The notes under the pieces are model-generated. The model did not search any database and was not told the DNA's origin. It saw only the letters and a program-made list of their open reading frames with translations. From an uncultured Mediterraneibacter sp. (GTDB lineage Bacteria; Bacillota; Clostridia; Lachnospirales; Lachnospiraceae), in assembly GCA_944381935.1 (NCBI GenBank), contig CALWMN010000001.1, positions 1 through 64,000 of the forward strand: a stretch of 64,000 nt of DNA, read 5' to 3'. The position numbers and the translations under genes are program-made. This document shows, in pieces, positions 52,001 to 59,662 of the stretch. The number at the start of each line of letters is the position of its first letter. The first letter of the stretch is position 1.

Positions 52001-52612
52001 CTCGGGCGAAATCCGATAAGCCTCCACGCACCCATCCAGCCATCTCTCCGGCTGGGGATAGCTTCGGGAAAACTCGTAGAGCTTCAGGATGATACCCTCA
52101 ATCTTCCTGTCATTTCTCCCTGTCCCGAACTTTTCCACAAATTCCAGGAACCGGCTGTCCTGTTCGCCATAGCAGAGCTCCAGAAGCTCTTCCAGAACAT
52201 CCTGCTTTAGCAGCTTGAGTTCCCCCTCTTCCGCGATCCGGAATCCCGGATCTATCCCGATCACATGAAAGTGTTCCCGGATTACGGACAGACAGAAACT
52301 GTGGATCGTCGTAATGGCCGCGCTGTGGATCAGCGTCGCCTGCTGCTCCAGGTGCGCGTCTCCCTGCCGCTCTTGGAGCTTCTTTTCAATTGCCGCCCCG
52401 ATTCTCTCCTTCATCTCGGAAGCTGCCGCCTCGGTAAACGTCACGATCAGGAGCCGGTCTACATCTGCCGAGTCCCGGCTGTCTGTCAGCCTCTGGATGA
52501 TACGCTCTACCAGCACAGCCGTCTTTCCCGAGCCTGCCGCCGCGGAAACGAGGATATTCCTGTCTCGTAAGTCAATTACCTTCTGCTGCTCCGCCGTCCA
52601 TCTGACTGCCAT
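49019..52612 (-). CDS. addA: ATP-dependent helicase/nuclease subunit A (AddA)
   Basis: Motor and nuclease subunit of the AddAB enzyme that processes double-strand breaks for RecA. From ATG 52612 ([17 protein letters not shown]) it is 1197 aa. Seen in order: Walker A [13 protein letters not shown] near residue 21, UvrD-type DEYQDSN, motif V region [21 protein letters not shown], and a C-terminal nuclease domain with [22 protein letters not shown]. It overlaps addB by 41 bases and the DUF1294 gene by four. Confidence 0.97.
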   Translation of the reverse strand: [1197 protein letters not shown]

Positions 52613-55600
52613 TATCCTTCCCTCCCTGCTCTTTGTCTGTTCCCCTGTCCCGGCTCTCGCCGAGCTTCTCATTCATTTTCCCGATTGCTTCCTCCAGAGA
52701 ATATTTCTCCAGCTTCCTGTACCTGCATCCGTCAATGCGCAGGTCAAAACCACAGATGTCCCTGAATGGGCAGTAGTCGCATCCCGTCGCCTCTCCCAGT
52801 TCGTAAGGAGCAGTCCCGACGTCCCCGGAATACATACTTTCCTTTAACTCCTCTTCCTTCCTCTTCGTATAGGAGAGAACAGTTTCAAATGCCTCCGGCG
52901 GCAGCGCCTTTGAGGATTTGCTGATAGAGCCGTCTTTATTGCGCCCCACAGGGAACAGCACCGAGGTCCCGGACAGACCGCGTTCCAGATGGGACACCAC
53001 TTCATCTGTCCCATTGACCAGACCGTCCAGCTTGAGCTCCTTTAGGATGCTTCTCTCTACCGCCGCGTCTTCCGGCTCTCTTCCCACAATCGGGTCCTGA
53101 ATCCGATAGTAAAAGATCCCCGCAGGGCGGATCTCTTTCCCGGGGTGATTCCTCTTTTCCACTGTCAGCGCCGCATTTAAGTAGACCGGGAGCTGCATCT
53201 GGAGACCGTGATAAAGCGAAGTGATATCAAAGCTCTTCATCCCGGTTTTATAATCCGTCACCTTCACATAAACGCAATCGCCATCTGTGCAGGTATCGAT
53301 ACGGTCTATTTTTCCGCTGCCAAACTTCAGCTCATATCCGCTGGGGACGAAATCCCCCTTTTCAAGCTGCCTGGTCAACGCCCACACAGAACGCCGTATC
53401 AGCCGTTTGATCCGTTCGATCATATATTCATTGCGGGCAGAACTAAACAGCACCGTATTGCCGTAATCGATAATACTCTCATCCACACTCTCCTCAATCA
53501 GTTCATCCCTCTTCTCTTCCGGCATAGACACCCAGTCCAGCTGTTCCTGATCTGCCTTCCTGGAAAACCGTTCCAGTGACTGATGGGCAATATTCCCCAG
53601 ATCAAGCGCCTCAAATCCATATTCCTCGCGGTCTGTAAGGCGCAGTCCGTAATTGAGGAAATGGGCGTAAGCACACGAGGCAAACTGTTCCAGGCGGGTC
53701 ACGCTGACCTGATCTGCACTGTGATAGAGTTGGCCTGCAGTCTCCTGTGACAGGCTTTCCCCTTTTTTCGTAAGGAATCCGGCCCTTAGGATCTGTTCTG
53801 TCTCCCAGCGGCTTTTGTCGTCCCGCAGGAACCATGAATACAGTTCCTTCCACTCCCGGCTGACTCCGCTGCGCCGCTCCCGTATTCCCTCTGCCACCTC
53901 AAGGATACCGGTCTTCCGCGTAATCTCCCGCTGCGCCATCGTTTTCTTCTCTTCGTCAATCCGGTCAATCTCCGGAAAGAGCCTGATCATATCCTGCACC
54001 AGATAGGACGGCCGGAGCGTCTTGCCATCCCCCGACACCTTTGCCCATGACAGGAAGAGATACTCTGTCGGTTTTGTCAGATTCATATACAGGTAAAATT
54101 TCTGCGTGTAAAGTTTCTCCTTCGGTCCGGGGGAGAGGCTGATCTCCTTCTTCTGGAACTGTTCCCTGTCCCTTTCGGAGAGCAGCCCCCGCGCTCCGGC
54201 ATTTCCGGGAAGCAGGGTATCATTTGCCCCCACAAAGAATAGCGCCTTCACATTCCTGATCCGGGTTCGCTCCACGTCTCCGATCATCACCTGGTCGAGG
54301 CTGGGCGGAATCACGCCCACCTTTGCCTCCTCCAGTCCGGCGTCCAGGAGATCGCAGTATTCTCTAAGTGCAACCGGCTCTTGCCCGAGCAGCTCCACAA
54401 ATTTGTCAAACAGCTCCATTACGATCCTGTATATCTGGGCGTACTCCCTGGCAAGGGCGAGCTCTCCCTGCTCCTGGAATTGCAGCTCCATCTCCTTTAG
54501 CTGCTCCTGCAGCCTCTCACGCACAAGATGTTCGTATACTGCCAGCGTTATATCCCGCACTGTCTTCTTTTTCTGCCGCAGGATCAGCATAAGGGCGTCT
54601 ACCTTCTCCACGAACCGCACCCTTAAGTGGTTCAGCGCCTGCAGTTCTTCTTCCCCCGCCTCACGGGTCCTGCGCACCCATGCCTGCTGCCATTTTCTGT
54701 AACCCTTTATGCCCAGCGCCACAACATAGTTCTCCATCTGGTCAATCTCTTCCGGAGTAAATCCTGCCAGTCCCGTCCTGAGATACCGGAACACGCTCTC
54801 ATATGTGAAACTCTGCTCTGCCATAGCCAGCAGGCTTCTTAAATACTCCACAAAGGAGTTGAGCAGAATACTCTTCTTGTGATCCATGAACACCGGGATC
54901 TCAAATAACGCGCAGGCTTTTTCCAGGGCGTCCGCATAGACATTCATATCCGCCGCGATCACGGCAATGTCCCGGTACCGGTATCCCTTTTCCCGCACCA
55001 GGCGGCGGATCTCCCCCGCCGCATATTCCGCCTCCTTCCTGGGATTCCTCGCTTCATGGAGGGTGATTGCCTCCTGCTTTCCCTCAAAAGCACGCGGGGA
55101 ATACCGGAACAGCTCTGATTCAAGAAATGCCATCGCAGGGTTTTCCCTGAACCGGTACGGCGGCTTCTGGTACAGACATACCGGTTCCTCCATCTCAATC
55201 TTTTCACTTCGCGCGATCTTTGCAAGGGACGTCACCATCTGTTTGCTTAACCCGAAAAGCTGATACGGATGGCGGCAGGCAAACGGATCTTCCCGCTCAT
55301 CCATCTCCACCGTCAGGACCACGCGGCTGCATACCCGGAGCAGTTCCCCCAGGAGCCGGTTCTGCACCGGGGTAAAGCCGGTAAAACCGTCCAGCGCCAC
55401 GACGCTCCCCTGCAGGATCTGAGATTCCGGTACCACGCCGCTTAAGACGTCCAGCATTTCCTCCTTTGTAATATACTGTTCCCTCAGGAAATCCTCGAAC
55501 CTCTCGTAGATCCTGCGGATATCTTTTAATTTGTAATAGAGATAACTGTCAGGATTCAGTGTCTCCATGAACCCGTCCAGCCGCATGAAATCTATCCCGT

Positions 55601-55994
55601 ACTGGGTGAACTCAGAGATGACGGACTTCACCTCGCTAATGTACCCCTGCTTCTTCAGGTTTCCCTTCAAAACCGTGAGCTCGTCCTCGTATCTGCCTGC
55701 AATCCGCCGAAGCACCAGGTTCTTCCCCTCATCGTCCAGGACCTGTCTGTCATCTTTTCCCAGTTCCTCAAAGACCCTGTGCGCCAGGCGCCCGAAGCTT
55801 AAGACATCGATATTCATGATTCCCCCTCGGGGATGGGCTGTGCACAGATCCTTCTGGGTCTGCATGGTAAACTGCTCCGGGACAAGCACAAGATAGTTCT
55901 TCTCCGGGTGCCTTATGGACTCCTCCACAATATGCTGATATAGATAATGGGATTTTCCGCTGCCGGAATTTCCGAATATAAACTGTAATGACAT
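52572..55994 (-). CDS. addB: ATP-dependent helicase/deoxyribonuclease subunit B (AddB)
   Basis: Chi-recognising partner of AddA. From ATG 55994 (MSLQFIFGNSGSGKSHYLY, GGAGG six bases upstream) it is 1140 aa. Walker A is GNSGSGKS; an inactive helicase fold fills the middle. The C-terminal nuclease has VKVTDYKTGMKSFD, and the four iron-sulphur cysteines are visible as FASCAYAHFL and GCDYCPFRDICGF. First gene of the addBA operon; about 230 bases of AT-rich DNA separate it from the small membrane gene. Confidence 0.97.
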   Translation of the reverse strand: MSLQFIFGNSGSGKSHYLYQHIVEESIRHPEKNYLVLVPEQFTMQTQKDLCTAHPRGGIMNIDVLSFGRLAHRVFEELGKDDRQVLDDEGKNLVLRRIAGRYEDELTVLKGNLKKQGYISEVKSVISEFTQYGIDFMRLDGFMETLNPDSYLYYKLKDIRRIYERFEDFLREQYITKEEMLDVLSGVVPESQILQGSVVALDGFTGFTPVQNRLLGELLRVCSRVVLTVEMDEREDPFACRHPYQLFGLSKQMVTSLAKIARSEKIEMEEPVCLYQKPPYRFRENPAMAFLESELFRYSPRAFEGKQEAITLHEARNPRKEAEYAAGEIRRLVREKGYRYRDIAVIAADMNVYADALEKACALFEIPVFMDHKKSILLNSFVEYLRSLLAMAEQSFTYESVFRYLRTGLAGFTPEEIDQMENYVVALGIKGYRKWQQAWVRRTREAGEEELQALNHLRVRFVEKVDALMLILRQKKKTVRDITLAVYEHLVRERLQEQLKEMELQFQEQGELALAREYAQIYRIVMELFDKFVELLGQEPVALREYCDLLDAGLEEAKVGVIPPSLDQVMIGDVERTRIRNVKALFFVGANDTLLPGNAGARGLLSERDREQFQKKEISLSPGPKEKLYTQKFYLYMNLTKPTEYLFLSWAKVSGDGKTLRPSYLVQDMIRLFPEIDRIDEEKKTMAQREITRKTGILEVAEGIRERRSGVSREWKELYSWFLRDDKSRWETEQILRAGFLTKKGESLSQETAGQLYHSADQVSVTRLEQFASCAYAHFLNYGLRLTDREEYGFEALDLGNIAHQSLERFSRKADQEQLDWVSMPEEKRDELIEESVDESIIDYGNTVLFSSARNEYMIERIKRLIRRSVWALTRQLEKGDFVPSGYELKFGSGKIDRIDTCTDGDCVYVKVTDYKTGMKSFDITSLYHGLQMQLPVYLNAALTVEKRNHPGKEIRPAGIFYYRIQDPIVGREPEDAAVERSILKELKLDGLVNGTDEVVSHLERGLSGTSVLFPVGRNKDGSISKSSKALPPEAFETVLSYTKRKEEELKESMYSGDVGTAPYELGEATGCDYCPFRDICGFDLRIDGCRYRKLEKYSLEEAIGKMNEKLGESRDRGTDKEQGGKDNGSQMDGGAAEGN

Positions 55995-56104
55995 GAGCCG
56001 CCTCCTGCGCTGATATTCCAAGTTTCGATCAGATCATTTTATTATAACATAACAGGCAGAAGATTGCCTTTGCTTTTTCGCCTTACGTGAAGATGCGGGT
56101 TTTC

Positions 56105-56152
56105 TTAAGATTATCTTAAAAGCGAAAAAGTGTATTGCAGCCGGGATATAAT
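56105..56152 (+). promoter_or_regulatory. Perfect palindrome upstream of a TATAAT box
   Basis: TTAAGATTATCTTAA (56105-56119) is a perfect 7+1+7 palindrome, also readable as CTTAA repeated with an 11-bp period. It ends 27 bases before TATAAT (56147-56152), and no good -35 lies between. This arrangement fits an activator-dependent promoter for the small membrane gene at 56252. A short stem GTTAG/CTAAC follows at 56167-56182. Confidence 0.45.
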
Positions 56153-56251
56153 CATGCTATAAATGTGTTAGCTCCAACTAACGCAGGCGATTTGCAAGCA
56201 GCAATCATGAAATAAAACTATATGTACTATCAAGGGAGGCAGCATATTTAA

Positions 56252-56473
56252 ATGATTTATAATTTTCTTTTTTTAATCTGCAATCTAATACTGGTTTTTC
56301 AGGGACAGTTTATCAGAAATAAGAATATTTCTTTGGCCGTATTTATTATTGCCGTTTCAGGTATTCTGATTTCATTGAGTAAAAGTCATATTAAAAAAAC
56401 ATATAAAATAATTATCAGCGCATTATATATTATCGCAGTAATAATCCATTTTGTTTTCTCTTATATACTGTGA
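56252..56473 (+). CDS. Small hydrophobic membrane protein, unknown
   Basis: 73 aa with three hydrophobic segments (about 1-20, 27-43, 52-72) and two basic connecting loops (RNK, KSHIKKTYK). It is very rich in Ile, Leu, Phe and Tyr and distinctly more AT-rich than neighbouring genes. GGGAGG lies 12 bases before the ATG, a longish spacing. The family is not recognised. A candidate regulated promoter and palindrome lie upstream. Small membrane proteins next to drug-resistance ATPases are sometimes sensors or accessory subunits, but no link to the ABC-F gene 400 bases on is shown. Confidence 0.5.
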   Translation: MIYNFLFLICNLILVFQGQFIRNKNISLAVFIIAVSGILISLSKSHIKKTYKIIISALYIIAVIIHFVFSYIL

Positions 56474-56486
56474 TATTGAGAAAACG

Positions 56487-56684
56487 CTAAAGTATACTGT
56501 CATGGAGATTTATTTCTTGACTTTCTCCTCGCATTCTGATATTCTGTCCGCAGAATAAAGGATGGTTTTCCTTAAGATCGGAGTTGTAAAGATGATTATT
56601 ATTTCCTGCTAAATCCATTATGGCATGACAGACAAGGCTTAAATATTCTGATGTTTTGGCATGCCCCCGCAGGAAAGTTTTCAT
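56487..56684 (-). CDS. Possible small protein of unknown function
   Basis: 65-residue frame MKTFLRGHAKTSEYLSLV... with an excellent ribosome site (AGAGGAG, six bases to ATG 56684), which sets it apart from chance frames. It contains two Cys and several His but no recognised motif, and looks like a mix of helical N-terminus and polar tail. It is convergent with the small membrane gene and divergent from the ABC-F leader. It could be a remnant of a longer gene. No promoter was identified. Confidence 0.35.
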   Translation of the reverse strand: MKTFLRGHAKTSEYLSLVCHAIMDLAGNNNHLYNSDLKENHPLFCGQNIRMRGESQEINLHDSIL

Positions 56685-56713
56685 CTTTATCTCCTCTTTG
56701 ATGATACAGGTGT

Positions 56714-56837
56714 TCCGCCATATGTCTGTCCGGCGGAGTATTCCAGACGTGCAAAGAGAGCCGCAGAGAAATCTTTTCTGCGGCTCTCTTTTTGCAACCG
56801 CGACGAGCCAGTGTCCGGGCCTGCCCGAGACCCTGGC
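56714..56837 (+). promoter_or_regulatory. Attenuator-like leader of the ABC-F gene
   Basis: Three stems in order on the plus strand: TCCGCC/GGCGGA (56714-56737); a strong terminator with 13-bp perfect arms AGAGAGCCGCAGA / TCTGCGGCTCTCT (56755-56789) and a TTTTT run (56789-56793); and GCCAG...CGGGC-CT-GCCCG...CTGGC (56807-56837) just before the ribosome site. A terminator 84 bases before the start of a resistance-type ABC-F gene fits antibiotic-induced read-through. No convincing leader peptide was found. Confidence 0.7.
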
Positions 56838-56876
56838 GACTGCTTACAATATTTTTCTGACTGGAGGGATATCATC

Positions 56877-58358
56877 GTGTCGATTATACAGATCAATAAC
56901 CTGACTTTTACCTATGAGGGCAGCTTTGACCCTGTCTTTGAACATGTCTCTTTCCGAATCGATACGGACTGGAAACTGGGTTTCATCGGCAGGAACGGCA
57001 AGGGAAAGACAACGTTGCTCAAGCTGCTTATGAATGAATACGAATACAGCGGTTCTGTCACATCCTCCGTGGATTTTGGCTATTTCCCCTTTTCAGTAAA
57101 GGATGCTTCCAGGATCACCCTGGACATTCTCGAAGAGATTAACCCGACTGCAGAACAGTGGCAATTGATCCGCGAGTTAAGCCTTCTGGATACAGATGCA
57201 GAAATCCTGTACCGCCCTTTTTCAACTTTAAGCTTTGGCGAACAGACAAAGTCTCTTCTGGCTGCCCTGTTTCTGAAAGAGCATGCTTTTCTTCTGATCG
57301 ATGAGCCGACTAACCATCTGGACGGACCTGCCCGTAAAAAGGTCGCAGACTACCTTTCCCTGAAAAAGGGGTTCATCCTCGTATCGCATGACCGGGATTT
57401 TCTGGACCGGTGCATTGACCACGTTCTTGTACTGAACCGCCGGACGATCGAAGTACGCAAGGGAACTTTCTCATCCTGGTATGCAGACAAAACCGCAAAA
57501 GACAACATGGAGATAAAACAGAATGAGCATCTGAAAAAGGAGATCCATAAGCTCAGAGAAGCTGCCAGGCAGGCAGCGGCATGGTCAGACAAAACAGAAA
57601 AGACCAAGACCGGCACACGTGTCGCGGGACTGCGTCCAGACCGCGGCCATATCGGGCATCAGGCTGCCCGGATGATGAAACGGGCAAAGAATCTGGAAAA
57701 CCGGAAGGAAACCTCCATCCGGGAAAAAGAAGGACTGCTCAGGGATGTAGAAACTCTGGACAGCCTTAAGCTCAATGTACTTGAGCACCACAGCCGGCGG
57801 CTTGTCTCACTGAGAGATGTACGCATCCGATATGGGGATGCCGCTCCCCTGCTTACGCATTTCAACATGGAGATCTGCAGGGGAGAGCGAATCGCCCTGT
57901 CAGGAAAGAACGGCTGCGGTAAGAGCAGCCTGATCCGGCTTATCTTGGGCGAAAACATCCCCCATACCGGAGAAGTCTGGTCCGCCGGAGGATTAAAAAT
58001 CTCCTACATCTCCCAGGATACCTCTTACCTAAAAGGGACACTGTCTGAATTTGCCGCAAAATACGGTGTCGACAGTTCCCTGTTCCTGGCTGTCTTAAGA
58101 AAACTGGGACTGGAACGGGTACAGTTTGAAAAACGGATTGAAGATTACAGCGAAGGGCAAAAAAAGAAGGTCCTTCTCGCCAAATCCCTCTGCGAACCTG
58201 CCCACCTGTTTCTCTGGGATGAACCGCTGAATTTCCTTGATATTTTTTCCCGGATGCAGCTTGAAGACCTGCTGCTCTCATCCTGCCCTTCCATGCTTTT
58301 TGTGGAGCATGACCTGGCGTTTCAGGAAAAAATAGCTACCCGTTCCCTTGACCTGTAG
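56877..58358 (+). CDS. ABC-F ribosomal protection protein, Lsa-like
   Basis: Cytoplasmic twin-ATPase that dislodges antibiotics (typically lincosamides, streptogramin A, pleuromutilins) from the ribosome. Start GTG 56877 (SIIQINNLTFTYEGSFDPVF, GGAGGG eight bases upstream) gives 493 aa; a frame extending to 56661 crosses the leader terminator and is rejected. ATPase 1: GRNGKGKTT, signature LSFGEQTK, LLIDEPTNHLDG. The interdomain linker is long and basic (about 205-300, with RVAGLRPDRGHIGHQAARMMKRAKN), the hallmark of the resistance type. ATPase 2: GKNGCGKSS, signature YSEGQKKK, LWDEPLNFLDI. No membrane segments are present, so it is not an exporter. Drug spectrum cannot be read from the sequence. 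Confidence 0.88.
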   Translation: MSIIQINNLTFTYEGSFDPVFEHVSFRIDTDWKLGFIGRNGKGKTTLLKLLMNEYEYSGSVTSSVDFGYFPFSVKDASRITLDILEEINPTAEQWQLIRELSLLDTDAEILYRPFSTLSFGEQTKSLLAALFLKEHAFLLIDEPTNHLDGPARKKVADYLSLKKGFILVSHDRDFLDRCIDHVLVLNRRTIEVRKGTFSSWYADKTAKDNMEIKQNEHLKKEIHKLREAARQAAAWSDKTEKTKTGTRVAGLRPDRGHIGHQAARMMKRAKNLENRKETSIREKEGLLRDVETLDSLKLNVLEHHSRRLVSLRDVRIRYGDAAPLLTHFNMEICRGERIALSGKNGCGKSSLIRLILGENIPHTGEVWSAGGLKISYISQDTSYLKGTLSEFAAKYGVDSSLFLAVLRKLGLERVQFEKRIEDYSEGQKKKVLLAKSLCEPAHLFLWDEPLNFLDIFSRMQLEDLLLSSCPSMLFVEHDLAFQEKIATRSLDL

Positions 58359-58373
58359 GCGGACGGTCCTGCA

Positions 58374-58832
58374 TCACACCTTGACTTTCACCACGATCTT
58401 GCGCACCTGGCACGCCCCCTTTTTTGACATTCTTCTGGGGGCGTGCGCATCCTCTGGAGGAACAATCGCAAAGTCGCCTTTCTTTAAGAGGATCTGCCCG
58501 CTCTGCTTTGGCTCCTCATAGAAAATCATGTCCTTTTCTTCGTCATATTCGGTGGAGGCTTTCAGATTGGCAATCGGCTCATAGCCGAAGATCTCCTCCC
58601 CTTCTGCCATGAACTGAATGTCAAAATACGCCCTGTGGCTCTCAAATGCACATTCTGAAGCAGGCATCGTCGTGTAGCTCTGGACATTCGCATAAATATC
58701 GTCGCCGTCGATCGCGATATTTCCGAGCGGAAGTGCCATAAGATCTGTGCCGCGCAAAAATGCAAACGCTTTTTTAAATTTTTCGCCGAGGTAATCGTAT
58801 TTCTCGGCAAGTGTGAGACTCGTTGTCAGCAT
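58374..58832 (-). CDS. YhcH/YjgK/YiaL family protein
   Basis: 152 aa from ATG 58832 (AGGTGG five bases upstream). This is a small cupin-like sugar-binding family, including EbgC, TabA and YiaL, implicated in anomer or sialic-acid metabolism. The signature SHRAYFDIQFMAEGEEIFGYEP and the metal-ligand His in EDAHAPRRM are present. It lies 18 bases after the HExxH gene on the same strand. In Escherichia coli the homologue yiaL sits next to yiaK, and a YiaK-like gene is found 4 kb upstream here. Confidence 0.88.
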   Translation of the reverse strand: MLTTSLTLAEKYDYLGEKFKKAFAFLRGTDLMALPLGNIAIDGDDIYANVQSYTTMPASECAFESHRAYFDIQFMAEGEEIFGYEPIANLKASTEYDEEKDMIFYEEPKQSGQILLKKGDFAIVPPEDAHAPRRMSKKGACQVRKIVVKVKV

Positions 58833-58850
58833 GGTATCCACCTCTCTTGC

Positions 58851-59591
58851 TTATTTTCCGACCAGGGCGCACACTTCGTCATACAACGCCCATGCCATAT
58901 CTTTATTATAAGGGTACACGAGCAGGACGTCCAGCATATAGGGAGAACTTTCCAGTCCCAGGAGCCGCCCCGCAAAGGCCATAGCCGCGATCTCGGAAAG
59001 GCATGCAATGGAGGAACGGTTAGAGAATGGTTTCCGCCACAGCTCAACTTTCTCTGTCCTGGTATAAATCGTTTCTGCATTTCTCTCTTCTACCGCATGA
59101 AACAGTTCATGGGCGAGCAGAACGTCTGTCAGGGTTTCTCTCTCTAAAAGCGCGCAGCCGCTCTCTTCCCTGAGTGCACATCCCCTGTCAATACAGTCGG
59201 CAAACAATGTAATCTCATCAGGCTGCACAAACTGTGCGAAGAGGACGTTTGCTCCTCCGCGGGAAGTGTTATCCATCCTGATTTTTAACCCCATCTTTTG
59301 TGCAATCTTCCGCGGGGAACGGCTCTCGTACTTTCCGGCAATGCGTTTGGCCCACTCCTTTCCGCAGGCATTTGCCCGGAGCGTAAAGGCGTCTTTCTGT
59401 TCCTCTGTGAACTTTCCTTCCAACGGTTCCCGGTGAAAGGCATATTTCCCCCACTGCCTGGCGTCCGTCCCTGAAAGGGTCTGCGCCATCTCGCGCAGCC
59501 CTGCCTGAGGATATCCTTTTTCCTCATATTCAGGAGCGGCTTTTCTGCCAAATGCATCCATCAGCCTTTTCCACTTTTCCTTTTTCCCCAT
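58851..59591 (-). CDS. Unknown protein with zinc-metalloprotease HExxH motif
   Basis: 246 aa from ATG 59591 (AAAGGAG six bases upstream). The motif LLAHELFHAVEERNAE near residue 165 is a classic HExxH zinc site, and SEIAAMAFAGRLLGLE about 40 residues later offers a third ligand Glu, as in gluzincin-type proteases. No signal peptide or membrane segment is seen, so it is probably cytoplasmic. Family not recognised. It is between hyuA and the YhcH gene and likely in the same transcript, but its link to their metabolism is unclear. Confidence 0.65.
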   Translation of the reverse strand: MGKKEKWKRLMDAFGRKAAPEYEEKGYPQAGLREMAQTLSGTDARQWGKYAFHREPLEGKFTEEQKDAFTLRANACGKEWAKRIAGKYESRSPRKIAQKMGLKIRMDNTSRGGANVLFAQFVQPDEITLFADCIDRGCALREESGCALLERETLTDVLLAHELFHAVEERNAETIYTRTEKVELWRKPFSNRSSIACLSEIAAMAFAGRLLGLESSPYMLDVLLVYPYNKDMAWALYDEVCALVGK

Positions 59592-59662
59592 ATGCCGCTC
59601 CTTTCCTCTTTCTGACGGTTTCACCCGTCTGTTCTGCGTCGTTCTTATGATTCCGGCGTATT

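Noticed and set aside
56207..56215. Minimal frame ATG-AAA-TAA upstream of the small membrane gene
   Set aside because: It has no ribosome site and no hairpin arrangement that would make it a convincing leader peptide.
56661..56876. N-terminal extension of the ABC-F protein by 72 codons
   Set aside because: The extension translates through a strong intrinsic terminator and lacks a ribosome site. GTG 56877 has GGAGGG at good spacing, and the protein then begins like its relatives.
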